18,054 nucleotides of DNA from an uncultured Eubacteriales bacterium (GTDB taxonomy: Bacteria; Bacillota; Clostridia; Christensenellales; Borkfalkiaceae), in contig CAJLLH010000006.1 in the NCBI GenBank assembly GCA_905207385.1, positions 1 through 18,054 of the forward strand, in the 5' to 3' direction. The notes under the pieces are model-generated. The model was not told the origin of the DNA, did not search any database, and worked only from the letters and a program-made list of their open reading frames with translations. The position numbers and the translations under genes are program-made. How positions within the stretch are numbered: the stretch's first letter is position 1; every line of letters begins with the position of its first letter. Below, one piece after another: positions 1 through 8,752 of the stretch.

Positions 1-607
1 TGATTATAAAATAATTATATTTACCTTTAAAAGCTTTTATTTTTAATAAATTGCCCCGCATATATGGCTGAAATAATCAATATTTATGTTTATGGTCTGC
101 TTTTAATATATTTTATCAATTTGCATAATATCTTGCTTAAAAAACAGTGTCTTATTTTATTTGTTCTTCAGGTGCTAATGAAATAAGTTTGAGCTGATTT
201 TTGAATGCTTAACCAATTAATAAAGCAGGAAGCAAACTTCTGCTGCCTCCTGCGTTTATAGAATTATTGTTTTTGTATCTTTGTAATAGTATAACTTTTA
301 TTTTAATATGCTTGTTTACAGTCATCTTTAGTATTTGATTCTGAATTGCGGTTGCAACTCCGCATTATTATATGTTTGGTTCTTAAGAGTTGATTTTGTT
401 GTATGTTTCTATGAGCTTTGCAAATTAAGTGTTATCTGTATTTTCGTTTGCTTACATTAATCAGTCTTTGTGTTGAATAAGTTAATAAACTGTATTGCTT
501 CTGTGGTGCAAGTTGCTCTTTTACTAATATTATAAATAATGTGTACTTATTTAGAAATTATATTTTAGTTTACAAAATATAAATTGAATGTAATATTTAT
601 TATATTT
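1..607. other. AT-rich non-coding stretch left of yyaC
   Basis: No convincing coding region is visible on either strand. The only structure noted is a short imperfect hairpin at 225-253 (GCAGG and CCTGC arms, with an inner AGCA/TGCT pairing). It could be a weak terminator for a gene outside the window, but it lacks a clean T-run. The rest is low-complexity AT-rich sequence typical of the spacer around an origin. Confidence 0.5.
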
Positions 608-1204
608 TCAGCTTGCAGTGGAACCTGGTAAACTTTCATTTGTGTTGTGAGGCAATGCTGCGTTTTTTATACAGTCCATAATAAAAGTAGCTACGCCTTC
701 AGCAATTATATCTGCCATTCTGTAAACTATATTAAGTCGCGTTGCTGATAAGATTGAGAAATTAAATACTGATTTTTCTGCTATTATTCCGATTATGGAT
801 ACGTCGCCAACTCTTGCAAGCTTTTTATTTGCCCCGCTGCCAGGCTTCACTCCGCGCCTTGCTATCTTTATAAGCCCTATATCACCTGCAGCTCCTACGG
901 CCGCGTCTATGGCTATTACGGGGCTTCCTGGATGAGTAAGCTTTAAAAAGTCATTTATATATTTGACTTCATGTGCGGTAATTGGTTTAGAAAGGCAACC
1001 GTAAACGTAACAATTCAGCCCTATCAGCTTTTCTTTCAGTTTTGTGCCTGCTATGGGGCCAAGACTGTCGCCTACGGAAAGATCGCTTCCGATACAGAGT
1101 ACTACGGGTATTTGATCTGTGCTTGGAAGAACTTTTTTAAGTGCCAGAACCGTACCGCTGGGGGCTAAACTGTTGTATAAGTTAAAAGAAAACTCGTTTT
1201 GCAT
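608..1204 (-). CDS. yyaC: YyaC-family (DUF1256) sporulation protein
   Basis: This 198-residue protein matches the YyaC/DUF1256 family, which has a fold related to the germination protease GPR and is made during sporulation. Its exact biochemical role is not settled. Features that show this are VVLCIGSDLSVGDSLGP near residues 34-50 (family form CIGTDRSTGDSLGP), a KPITAHEVKYI segment in the middle, and PVIAIDAAVGAAGDIG followed by KPGSGANKKLARVGD in the second half. The length is normal for the family. The ATG start has no strong Shine-Dalgarno. Upstream on the minus strand there is a GCATA word about 16 nt before a GG, a weak hint of a sigma-F/G type promoter. In Bacillus subtilis yyaC lies next to soj-spo0J (parA-parB) near oriC, and here it also sits close to the origin and the par locus. 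The stop is TGA. The family call is fairly safe; any catalytic role is not. Confidence 0.88.
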   Translation of the reverse strand: MQNEFSFNLYNSLAPSGTVLALKKVLPSTDQIPVVLCIGSDLSVGDSLGPIAGTKLKEKLIGLNCYVYGCLSKPITAHEVKYINDFLKLTHPGSPVIAIDAAVGAAGDIGLIKIARRGVKPGSGANKKLARVGDVSIIGIIAEKSVFNFSILSATRLNIVYRMADIIAEGVATFIMDCIKNAALPHNTNESLPGSTAS

Positions 1205-1828
1205 ATATAACTATTCAAAAATCCTATATTTTGACAAAATTATGCATATAAAACATGTAATTTTAGTTATAACATATTATATTTGCATAATATGTGCGCC
1301 TGCTTATTTTATAAGCTTTTGCTGCATTATTATTGACACGATTTAAACACTTTATACGTTGTTTGTATTATAAGAATAAATTGAATAGTAGTGGCGTGTT
1401 GATTTATCTTTCTAAATTCAGAACAATAAGTTTTGTCTGATGTAAACTGAATTAATTTAGATATGTATTGATAGACTTAATGTTTTTTATTCTAGGAATA
1501 TCGTTCCTTAGATGAACTGATTTTAACCAGGTTTATGATGTATATAGATAAATTGCATACCTGATTTTGAGTTGTTTGGTGCTATGTTTGGTGTTATTTC
1601 ACGTTTTGTTTTGGTTTATTATTATATCAGCCTTGGAAGTGATCGATAAATCAAATAAAAAAGTGGGTATTGGATGTTAAATATTATTGCGCCGGACTAT
1701 CAATTAGGCGCATTAAATTTTTGTTTGTTGTTTCACTGGCGCAGTTAAATATTTTAGAACTAAATAATTGTGCTAATTGTTGGTTTTCGGATTGCGAATT
1801 GATTTTTTAGCTTACAATAATTAAAAAG
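1205..1828. other. AT-rich spacer between yyaC and the origin cluster
   Basis: No gene is supported here. The stretch is very AT-rich and contains three copies of a GGCGCA/TGCGCC hexamer near its right end (1688-1693 reverse, 1707-1712 and 1738-1743 forward) and one further left (1295-1300 reverse). The first two right-hand copies form a small inverted pair. The yyaC promoter must lie in its left part. Confidence 0.45.
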
Positions 1829-1837
1829 TTATCCACA
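1829..1837 (+). promoter_or_regulatory. DnaA box, perfect consensus
   Basis: TTATCCACA exactly, the leftmost box of the cluster. It is followed within 20 bp by the weaker variant TTATCAACT. Confidence 0.65.
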
Positions 1838-2031
1838 TTTTTTCAACTTATCAACTATTTTTGCGCTATTAATAATTTAAACTATTTATGCGTCTATAAA
1901 ATAAATATCCACAGTTTGCGTTTGCGTTATGGTAATTTTAACTAAATTAACCGTGTTTTTGGCTTTTAATTTATACATATTAAAGATTTTTATCAACAGA
2001 TTTAGCCTTTGATAGTGGTAGTAATTTTTGT

Positions 2032-2040
2032 TTATCCACA
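2032..2040 (+). promoter_or_regulatory. DnaA box, perfect consensus
   Basis: TTATCCACA exactly. A one-mismatch copy (TTATCCACG, 2055-2063) lies 14 bp after it on the same strand, and a parS site begins 26 bp after that. Confidence 0.65.
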
Positions 2041-2082
2041 ATAATTTGATTATTTTATCCACGCAATATACTTTTTTTGAGC

Positions 2083-2104
2083 GTTTCACGTTTCACGTGA
2101 AACA
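2083..2104. promoter_or_regulatory. parS: parS site with an extra tandem half-site
   Basis: Positions 2089-2104 match the Firmicute parS 16-mer TGTTTCACGTGAAACA at 15 of 16 bases (the first base is C). The half-site GTTTCACG is repeated immediately upstream at 2083-2090, giving one and a half sites. ParB, encoded at 7146-8060, is the expected ligand: it loads as a CTP-dependent clamp at parS and recruits SMC and ParA. Confidence 0.88.
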
Positions 2105-2131
2105 AATTAAAGTAAAATATTTTTAGTTGAA

Positions 2132-2147
2132 TGTTTCCCGTGAAACA
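2132..2147. promoter_or_regulatory. parS: parS site
   Basis: TGTTTCCCGTGAAACA, one mismatch from the palindromic consensus (A to C at position 7). It lies 43 bp from the start of the previous parS, about four helical turns, so both may face the same side of the DNA. Confidence 0.88.
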
Positions 2148-3112
2148 AAATTTTGTGAAAAATTCCGTAGGCGCAGTTAACATTTTTACTACAAAATATG
2201 TTTTTACGAAGTGTTTAGAGAAAATTGCGGTTGTGAAAACATAATAAAAATTGAGTGATAAGCTTTAAAATTAGCGCGAAACACTTGAAAATATTCTTAT
2301 AATATGCTAGAATTATTTTTAGTTTAATATCTGTTTATTCAGTGATATGTTTCAGACTTTCGCGCATGGTGATTTATACCAGAGCCAAGCTATAATAACC
2401 ATATAATAATCAGGTGTTGAATTTAGAAATTTATGCTTTTGCTGATTATGGAAGCATCTTTTAATGTGCATAAAGCACAGTGTAGAATCTGAAAAGCTGG
2501 TAGAACAAATGCTTTGTTCTGACGTCAGTCTTACGGCAGCGTTAATATAATTGCGAGCTATTTATCTATTATATGCTTAAATAAGAGGCATTTAATTAGG
2601 TTTAGCGATTTATTAAAATTTAACTAACGCATATAAACAATAATAGCTAGCGTTGCAAACATAAACGATTATACCGGTTACTATGGTAAATATTACCAAT
2701 AGTGGCATTAATTAACTGCTGTTAGATAGCGCATTGATTAATGGCGCACATAAAAATTATAGGCGCAAAAGTACTTCTGTTTGAATTAAAGACAGGCTTT
2801 TCAAAGAAAAGATATTGAATGCTTTAAAATCGGTTTGCGTATGATTATAAAAGGCAATAAACAGAAGGCTCGGCAATTGAAGTAAGTTGTAGTTATATCG
2901 AAGCCTTGCTTCAGCTGTGTTGAGTTGAGCTGAAGTGAACTATTGTGTATTGATTTATTTCAGAGAATACTTTGGCGCATCTGAATAGAGGTTGGATAGC
3001 TATTTAAACTTTATTCTTCAGAGAATGCAACATTACTTTTATTGTAAGCTGTGTACCTTTCTGGTAATTGTATCCGATGGTCAGAAATCAAGCAGAAAAT
3101 CGCTAAGCTTAA

Positions 3113-3331
3113 GTGTGACACGTGAACCTGGGGGCATTCTTGCTGCTATGTCAGACGGTCTCGATAAGGCGGGCAACGAGGTATGCCGCACCTCGCTTAA
3201 AAGCGGCAAGCACGAAACGTATCTTTCGGTAATTCCCGAACTTGAAGAAGTCGGTGAAACAAGCTGTACTATGTAGAACTGCAGTTTACCGATATCGACC
3301 TCGTCACTGTGCGGTAAAGTATTTTACCATT
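3113..3331 (+). pseudogene. Coding-like remnant, family not recognised
   Basis: From about 3113 the base composition rises above the surrounding AT-rich DNA and one plus-strand frame reads like protein: TREPGGILAAMSDGLDKAG, then KSGKHETYLSVIPELEEVGE, then a stop at 3274-3276. Shifting frame just after this gives LQFTDIDLVTVR, which reads like a continuation. This looks like the frame-shifted, stop-interrupted tail of a once larger gene. The upstream part of the open frame (from 2992) has low-complexity composition and probably is not part of it. I do not recognise the family. The alternative is a chance GC-richer patch. Confidence 0.3.
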
Positions 3332-3967
3332 GGTTTACTGATTAGCTTTATAATCAACAAACAATGCGATTGTTTAAGCATAAATGCTATCTGCTTTGTT
3401 GCATTCAGTATTTAAGCTTAAATTGGCCAAATATAACTGCCACATGTTTTCTTTATACGGATGCTGTAAAAAGTCATTAAGGCTCTTATAAGGCCTTCAG
3501 ATGGCGTTTTAAGCCGTTAGAGAGGGGTTGATATGTAAAATATTAATCATGCCATATAAATAGCGTAGAAAGCCTTTTAAGCATTAGTATCGTGTTTGTG
3601 TTGTTTCAGAATTGTTTGTAAGGTTTTACCTTTTGAAAAACGTAGCATAGCGTTCAAAATGTGTGTAAATTTGGCAAAACAGCTAAAATTCTGCAAATAT
3701 AACTTTGCGGCAATATTACTTAAAATCATCGTAAAGTGCCTTAAATACTGGATTTTTCGACACATACGGCTAACTTGCTTTAATTTTTATGCCTATATAA
3801 TTTAACGATATATTACGTGCCTAGTTATATAGTCAAACTTAAGCTGGCAGTGTTATTCTGTCTGGCTAATGAAGACAGAAGTTCGTTAACAAAAGAAGAA
3901 AAACCCTTAGATCTCTTTAACTTCGAGCAACTAAAGGTTCTCGTTTTGTGGTTTTGACTTGTAACGG

Positions 3968-3995
3968 TTGCTTTTTTTAGTAGTTTCGATATTCT
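3968..3995 (+). promoter_or_regulatory. Possible sigma-A promoter for ftsH
   Basis: TTGCTT (3968-3973) and TATTCT (3990-3995) are separated by 16 bp. If used, the leader to the ftsH start is about 300 nt and would include the palindrome cluster. This is a weak pattern match. Confidence 0.25.
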
Positions 3996-3996
3996 A

Positions 3997-4197
3997 TATG
4001 CGCCGCCATATTTTTATGGCGCATACATTGCGCGGCGCAATACTCAATTATAAGCGCATAAAATTTAAGCGCTTATATAATAACGGAGCGCTATTTAAGT
4101 AAAAATATGCCAGTATGGCATATAAATTTTTTACGCGCGCGCGCGACATAATAATATAATAACAGGTTATAACGGTGTTGCCGTAAAGGCGCGCCTT
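3997..4197. repeat. Cluster of perfect palindromes upstream of ftsH
   Basis: Five perfect inverted repeats occur in 200 bp: arms TATGCGCC/GGCGCATA (3997-4004, 4018-4025), TTGCGC/GCGCAA around one G (4028-4040), TATAAGCGC/GCGCTTATA (4049-4057, 4069-4077), ATATGCCA/TGGCATAT around GTA (4105-4123), and the 12-bp palindrome AAGGCGCGCCTT (4186-4197). A run of six CG dinucleotides (4134-4145) lies among them. None is followed by a clean T-run, so they are not ordinary terminators. Confidence 0.7.
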
Positions 4198-4294
4198 GAA
4201 ATAACGGCGGAGCGTCCGCAATACGGCTGTAATTTTGCGTGGCGCTTGCAAATGCATTATCATTAAGGAAGGGTTCTTCCCAAAGGAGCAGAAT

Positions 4295-6280
4295 TTGAGT
4301 AAAAAAAGTAAAATTATCATGTGGGTGGTCATTGCGATTATAGCAATTGCTGTTGTTGCGGTGGTCATTACCACTAGTCTGGACAGAGGGTCTGAAATTT
4401 CTTACACTCAGTTCAGAGAGTATTCAAATAACTACGCCTATGCCGTAGACGCAGACGGCGATGGTAATATTGACGTCACCGAAGACGGCAATGTAACTTT
4501 GAACATAGTTGGCGAGGATGGCGAGATTACGCCTAAAGTTGTACCTGCCAAAGAGGTTATCAAGCGCATTAATATTGACCAGTATTCCATAACTGCGTAT
4601 GCGGTTAACGGTTCTGTGTATACTTTGTCTGCGCGCTCATTTTATAGCGGCGATACAACCGATATAGACAGATGGGCAGATTCAGGAATTATAATTGAGT
4701 ATACTAATCCCAATTCCGGCAGCTACTGGTCGTCGCTGATTACTGTAGGCGGTCTTATATTGCTGTGCGTTGTGTTCTGGCTTATAATCCGTTCAACAGC
4801 GGGCGGTGCTGGGCGCACAATGTCTTTTGCAAAAAGCAAGGCGCGCATTTCAACTAATATAAAAGTGCGCTTTACCGATGTGGCTGGCGCGGAAGAAGAA
4901 AAACTTGAGCTGGCTGAGGTTGTTGAGTTTTTGAAGCAGCCTAAAAAATTCTCTGACCTCGGTGCTCGCATACCTAAGGGTGTACTTCTTGTAGGCCCTC
5001 CGGGAACAGGTAAAACGTTGTTTGCAAAGGCGGTAGCAGGCGAAGCGGGCGTACCTTTCTTCTCAGTTTCCGGTTCAGATTTTGTGGAAATGTATGTCGG
5101 CGTCGGTGCGTCAAGGGTAAGGGATCTTTTTGATATGGCTAAAAAGAACCAGCCCTGCATAATTTTCGTCGATGAAATAGACGCTGTAGGCAGGCACAGA
5201 GGTGCAGGTCTTGGCGGTGGCAATGACGAACGTGAACAGACGCTTAACCAGATTCTCGTTCAGATGGACGGCTTTGAATCTAACGAAGGCGTAATTGTTA
5301 TGGCGGCGACTAACCGCGCCGATATCCTTGACCCCGCGCTTATGCGTCCCGGCAGGTTTGACAGGCAGATATACGTTAACCTTCCCGATGTAAGGGGCAG
5401 GGAACAGATTCTTAAAGTTCACGCGCGCAACAAACCTTTAGCACCTGACGTTAACTTCAAAACTATAGCAAGAATAACGAGCGGATTTTCCGGTGCAGAC
5501 CTTGCAAACCTTCTTAATGAAGCTGCTATTCTTGCGGCAAGAGCAAATAAAAACTTTATCGGCAACCAGGAACTTTACGAAGGTGTAAATAAGGTTCTTA
5601 TGGGACCTCAGAAGAAGAGCAGGATTGTAACCGAAAGCGATAAACGCATTACTGCATATCACGAAGCAGGTCATGCGATAGTAGCAAGGAAGTGTAAGCA
5701 TTGCGACCCTGTTCAGGAAGTTTCGATTATTCCCCGCGGCAATGCGGCCGGTTATACGATGACGAGACCTGACAGTGATGATTCGCATATGTCGCGCGAA
5801 AAGATTAAAGACTTTATTTGCATGGCTTTGGGCGGAAGAGTAGCGGAGGAACTGGTAATAAAGGATATAACTACCGGTGCTTCCAACGACCTTGAGCGTG
5901 TTACCGAAATGGCAAAGCGTATGGTTACCGAGTGGGGTATGTCTGAAAAGCTTGGTCTTATGACTTACGGCAGCAACTCTCAGACTGTTTTCCTTGGCAA
6001 AGATATGGAAACGCACAACACTTACAGCGACGAGACTGCTAAACTTATCGATGAGGAAATGCACTCGATTATTGATACCGCTCACGAGCGTGCTATTAAT
6101 ATTCTCACTGAAAATCGTGCGGTTCTCGATAATATGGCAAGGGTTCTTATCGAAAAAGAAACAATCTACGCCGAAGAAGTTGATATGCTTATGGAAGGCA
6201 AGAGCCATACAGAAGTAATTCAGTATATGGAAGAGCAGGATTCTTCCAGGGCGGAAAATCCTTTTAAAAGGTACGAGTAA
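4295..6280 (+). CDS. ftsH: ATP-dependent zinc metalloprotease FtsH
   Basis: FtsH is a membrane-anchored AAA+ protease that extracts and degrades misfolded membrane proteins and short-lived regulators. I chose the TTG at 4295 (661 residues) because AAAGGAG lies 6 nt before it. The frame stays open to an earlier TTG at 4235, but that start has no ribosome-binding site and adds an atypical cysteine-containing leader. Domain order: a membrane helix at about residues 7-29, an extracytoplasmic domain to about 145, a second helix near 148-170, then the AAA+ module with Walker A GPPGTGKT (234-241), Walker B IIFVDEID (289-296) and second region of homology [20 protein letters not shown]. The protease domain has the zinc motif HEAGH (456-460) and the later [16 protein letters not shown] segment holding the third metal ligand. 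All key residues are present. Just after the stop lies a parS-bearing palindrome, then parA. Confidence 0.96.
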   Translation: MSKKSKIIMWVVIAIIAIAVVAVVITTSLDRGSEISYTQFREYSNNYAYAVDADGDGNIDVTEDGNVTLNIVGEDGEITPKVVPAKEVIKRINIDQYSITAYAVNGSVYTLSARSFYSGDTTDIDRWADSGIIIEYTNPNSGSYWSSLITVGGLILLCVVFWLIIRSTAGGAGRTMSFAKSKARISTNIKVRFTDVAGAEEEKLELAEVVEFLKQPKKFSDLGARIPKGVLLVGPPGTGKTLFAKAVAGEAGVPFFSVSGSDFVEMYVGVGASRVRDLFDMAKKNQPCIIFVDEIDAVGRHRGAGLGGGNDEREQTLNQILVQMDGFESNEGVIVMAATNRADILDPALMRPGRFDRQIYVNLPDVRGREQILKVHARNKPLAPDVNFKTIARITSGFSGADLANLLNEAAILAARANKNFIGNQELYEGVNKVLMGPQKKSRIVTESDKRITAYHEAGHAIVARKCKHCDPVQEVSIIPRGNAAGYTMTRPDSDDSHMSREKIKDFICMALGGRVAEELVIKDITTGASNDLERVTEMAKRMVTEWGMSEKLGLMTYGSNSQTVFLGKDMETHNTYSDETAKLIDEEMHSIIDTAHERAINILTENRAVLDNMARVLIEKETIYAEEVDMLMEGKSHTEVIQYMEEQDSSRAENPFKRYE

Positions 6281-6288
6281 CGAATAAT

Positions 6289-6324
6289 GCGGCAAAAATG
6301 TTTCCCGTGAAACATTTTTGCCGC
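6289..6324. promoter_or_regulatory. parS: parS site embedded in a 36-bp palindrome between ftsH and parA
   Basis: The core TGTTTCCCGTGAAACA at 6299-6314 is identical to the site at 2132. Its flanks continue the symmetry: GCGGCAAAAA on the left and TTTTTGCCGC on the right, so the 36 bp are palindromic except for the centre. No T-run follows. ParB bound here would sit 18-28 bp before the parA start and could regulate parAB. In RNA the same sequence could fold as a hairpin after ftsH. Confidence 0.88.
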
Positions 6325-6341
6325 CCTATAACGGGGGCAAT

Positions 6342-7103
6342 ATGGCAAAAGTAGTTTCTTTTACAAATAAAAAGGGCGGAGTAGGTAAAACAACGACCGT
6401 AGTCAATATGGCGGCGTATTGCGCAGATTTTGGAAAACGCATGCTGCTTATTGACCTCGATTCGCAGGGTAATGCCACGACGGGTTTAGGTTTTTCCAAA
6501 AGTGCCCTTAAAAAATCAGTTTATAACGTACTGATTGATGACGAAAAAATTTCAGCAAACATATTACCTACGCAGGTCCCGCTTCTTGATATACTTCCCG
6601 CTAACGTAGACCTTACGGGGGCGGAGGTAGAACTTGTTTACAAACGCAATCGCGACAGAATATTAAAGACTGCACTTGAAGAAGTAAAGGACAAGTATGA
6701 TTACATATTTATTGACTGTCCTCCTTCGCTCGGTCTTCTTACGGTCAATGCGTGGGTTGCTTCCGATTCGCTTATAATTCCTCTTCAGAGTGAATATTAC
6801 GCGATGGAGGGAGTGAGTCAGCTTATGAACACGATAGCCATGGTAAAACAGCATCTTAATCCGGCACTTACGATAGAAGGCGTAGTAATTACGATGTATG
6901 GCGGAAGGGCTACGATATCCAGGCAGATTGCAGGCGAAATCAAGAAGTTTTTCAAGAGCAAGCTGTATGAAATAATCATACCCCGCAATATAAGACTTTC
7001 CGAAGCACCCAGCCACGGCAAGCCTATAATATTGCACGATCCTAAGTGTATAGGCGCGCGCGCTTATAAAGCGCTTACTGAAGAATTCCTTTCCAAGCAG
7101 TAA
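6342..7103 (+). CDS. parA: Chromosome-partitioning ATPase ParA (Soj)
   Basis: ParA/Soj is a deviant-Walker P-loop ATPase that dimerises with ATP, binds DNA non-specifically and is stimulated by ParB at parS. In Firmicutes it also acts on DnaA. The ATG at 6342 gives 253 residues beginning MAKVVSFTNKKGGVGKTTT, with the signature lysines in KKGGVGKTT at 10-18. A GGGGG ribosome-binding stretch precedes it by a few nt; the frame extends to an earlier ATG at 6318, but that lies beside the parS palindrome and adds a non-family leader. The second Walker region reads FIDCPPSLG (aspartate near residue 125), followed by SEYYAMEGVSQL and the C-terminal IPRNIRLSEAPSHGKPI typical of Soj. The parB start follows 42 bp after the stop, so they are probably one transcription unit. 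Confidence 0.95.
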   Translation: MAKVVSFTNKKGGVGKTTTVVNMAAYCADFGKRMLLIDLDSQGNATTGLGFSKSALKKSVYNVLIDDEKISANILPTQVPLLDILPANVDLTGAEVELVYKRNRDRILKTALEEVKDKYDYIFIDCPPSLGLLTVNAWVASDSLIIPLQSEYYAMEGVSQLMNTIAMVKQHLNPALTIEGVVITMYGGRATISRQIAGEIKKFFKSKLYEIIIPRNIRLSEAPSHGKPIILHDPKCIGARAYKALTEEFLSKQ

Positions 7104-7145
7104 TGCTTTCGGGAATTCTAATGTATTTATAAGGAGTGATAAGAT

Positions 7146-8060
7146 ATGGCAAAAGGTTTAGGTAAGGGACTTGAAGCGCTGTTTGAAGATACAAACGCGG
7201 CCTTTGAACATGTTTACGAAGGCGGTAAGCCTTTCGAATATACCGAGGAAGAGAGAAAAAATGCGCAGGACATGCCTTTGGATAAAATAAAGGCAAATCC
7301 TAATCAGCCCAGAAAGAATTTTGACGAGCAGGCACTTAAAGAACTTTCTGATTCGATTAAAAAGCACGGCGTCATAATGCCGATAGTCGTAAACGATAAC
7401 GAAGACGGCACATATATGATAATTGCAGGCGAACGCCGCTATCGCGCGGCTAAGCTTGCAGGCAATGCAACTATTCCGGTAATTATAAGGCGTTATACTG
7501 AAAGGGAGATTAAAGAAATTTCCCTTATAGAAAACCTCCAGCGTGAAGATTTAAACCCTATCGAGGCAGCGACGGCAATGAAGCAACTTATGAATGATTA
7601 TAAGCTGACGCAGGACGAGCTTGCTGAACGCATAGGCAAATCGCGTCCGGCAGTAGCCAATACGCTCAGGTTGCTTACGCTTGCGCCTGAAGTAATCATG
7701 ATGGTTTCTGAAGGCAAGCTTTCGGCAGGACACGCAAGGACGCTTGTTCCGCTTACCCCTGAAGACCAGGTAACGTTTGCTAAAGATGTTGTAAAAAATG
7801 CGTCTTCGGTAAGGGAACTTGAAAAGAAAGTGCGCGCATACAATATACCTCCCGAAGTAATGGACGAGCGTAAAAAGAAGAAACGTGCGCTTGCTTCAAT
7901 CGAACTTAAAGATCTGGTTGAAAGAATGCGTTTTACTTTCCGCACCAAGGTAAGTCTTATCGGTAATGATAAGAAGGGTAGAATCTACATAGATTATTAT
8001 TCGCGCGATGACCTTGACAGAATTTCAGAAATTCTGGATATAATTGATAAGCAAAAATAA
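7146..8060 (+). CDS. parB: Chromosome-partitioning protein ParB (Spo0J)
   Basis: ParB/Spo0J is the CTP-dependent DNA clamp that loads at parS, spreads, recruits SMC and stimulates ParA; in sporulating Firmicutes it affects sporulation. The protein is 304 residues, normal for the family. The N-terminal MAKGLGKGLEALF is the conserved ParA-interacting start. The CTP-binding ParB/Srx domain contains IKANPNQPRKNFD near residue 50 and GERRYRAAKLAG at 95-106. Next come SLIENLQREDLNPIEAA and a helix-turn-helix near LTQDELAERIGKSRPAVANT for parS binding, then a C-terminal dimerisation domain. AAGGAG at 7131-7136 precedes the ATG. Four parS-like sites in this window (2089, 2132, 6299, 10182) are its likely targets. 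The gene ends at a strong intrinsic terminator. Confidence 0.95.
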   Translation: MAKGLGKGLEALFEDTNAAFEHVYEGGKPFEYTEEERKNAQDMPLDKIKANPNQPRKNFDEQALKELSDSIKKHGVIMPIVVNDNEDGTYMIIAGERRYRAAKLAGNATIPVIIRRYTEREIKEISLIENLQREDLNPIEAATAMKQLMNDYKLTQDELAERIGKSRPAVANTLRLLTLAPEVIMMVSEGKLSAGHARTLVPLTPEDQVTFAKDVVKNASSVRELEKKVRAYNIPPEVMDERKKKKRALASIELKDLVERMRFTFRTKVSLIGNDKKGRIYIDYYSRDDLDRISEILDIIDKQK

Positions 8061-8066
8061 TTAATT

Positions 8067-8102
8067 AAAGTACTTCGGCTTAATCGCCGAAGTACTTTTT
8101 TC
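8067..8102 (+). terminator. Rho-independent terminator after parB
   Basis: A 13-bp perfect stem (AAAGTACTTCGGC at 8067-8079, GCCGAAGTACTTT at 8086-8098) encloses a 6-nt loop, and the right arm runs into a T tract. It starts 7 bp after the parB stop. Confidence 0.93.
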
Positions 8103-8692
8103 ATAATTTGATTTAGTTGTAAAGAAAAGCACTGTAAAAGCTAAGTAAAATAAAACGGTAGGGTACAGTACTGCAGCAAAAGCTATCAAAAGAAAAGAAA
8201 AAACGCAGTTATATAATACTTGCGCTTAGGTTTTAATGCTGCGTCAATAAATCGTAGCTGGCTTATGTTTTAAAAGTAAAACTTTATAAAAGTATCAGAT
8301 TAAAGCTCAACACGTTTAATCTATTCTATGCCGTAAAAATATTGTAAGTAGCTATGCTTTATACTTAAAAAATTATAATTACCTTTGATTGAGTTGATAA
8401 ATTTATAAATACAAGCTGATATTGGGCTGAAATGGGGGCATTTTTGCCTGAAAAATGCTGCCAAAACGGGCAAAAATGGGTAAAAATTCTGTCTCAGAGG
8501 CTTTAAATGGTAAAAATTGCATAAAAAAGTGCCCATTTTAGCGATAAAGACGTAATTTTTAACGGCTATTCTGTGTAAAGGGCTTAAAATCGAGGGTGAT
8601 TTTTAAATGCTAAGCCATAAGTCGGACCAAAGCAATTGGGTTAATGTAACTCAAAAATGGATATAATTATTACAAAATATCTGTTTATGAGC
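8103..8692. other. Non-coding stretch between parB and the acyltransferase fusion gene
   Basis: No gene is supported. A 71-codon minus-strand frame at 8321-8536 is aromatic- and cysteine-rich, without a ribosome-binding site, and looks like chance. A 10-bp inverted repeat (CATTTTTGCC at 8439-8448, GGCAAAAATG at 8469-8478) and the near-repeated words ATGGGTAAAAATT and ATGGTAAAAATTG occur around 8430-8540. Confidence 0.45.
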
Positions 8693-8721
8693 TTGATTTA
8701 TGTATGCGATTGCCGTATAAT
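8693..8721 (+). promoter_or_regulatory. Sigma-A promoter of the DUF2156-GNAT gene
   Basis: TTGATT (8693-8698), a 17-bp spacer and a perfect TATAAT (8716-8721). Transcription would begin near 8728, leaving a leader of about 25 nt before the ATG at 8753, which has no clear Shine-Dalgarno. Confidence 0.7.
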
Positions 8722-8752
8722 AGCATTATAGAAAAAAACTTTACATAAATTT

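Larger units (their letters stand above)
1829..2063. other. oriC: Putative chromosomal origin (oriC): DnaA-box cluster
   Basis: Six DnaA-box-like 9-mers, all reading on the plus strand, lie within 235 bp. Perfect TTATCCACA occurs at 1829-1837 and 2032-2040. One-mismatch forms are ATATCCACA at 1905-1913, TTATCAACA at 1990-1998 and TTATCCACG at 2055-2063. A weaker TTATCAACT lies at 1848-1856. The intervening DNA is very AT-rich, suitable for unwinding. Two parS sites follow within 90 bp. Genes diverge from this point (yyaC to the left, ftsH-parAB to the right). In Firmicutes parAB and yyaC are usually origin-proximal, which supports the call. Against it, dnaA, dnaN and rpmH are not in the window, so this could be one half of a split origin or a DnaA-titrating cluster. 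Confidence 0.62.
2148..3996. other. Long non-coding stretch between the parS pair and the ftsH upstream palindromes
   Basis: No intact gene is supported over about 1.8 kb. It contains GGCGCA hexamers at 2170, 2743, 2762 and 2974, an 8-bp inverted repeat at 2909-2935 (CTTCAGCT/AGCTGAAG), a higher-GC coding-like remnant near 3115-3330, and a second short remnant near 3800-3957. Two overlapping ORFs of 62 and 69 codons on opposite strands near 3577-3805 have cysteine- and lysine-rich AT-driven compositions and no ribosome-binding site, and look like chance. Confidence 0.4.

Noticed and set aside
3577..3805. Overlapping 62- and 69-codon frames on opposite strands.
   Set aside because: No ribosome-binding sites, low-complexity AT-driven composition, and mutual overlap.
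4235..4294. Earlier TTG start for ftsH.
   Set aside because: No Shine-Dalgarno precedes it and the extra residues do not look like FtsH. The TTG at 4295 has AAAGGAG 6 nt upstream.
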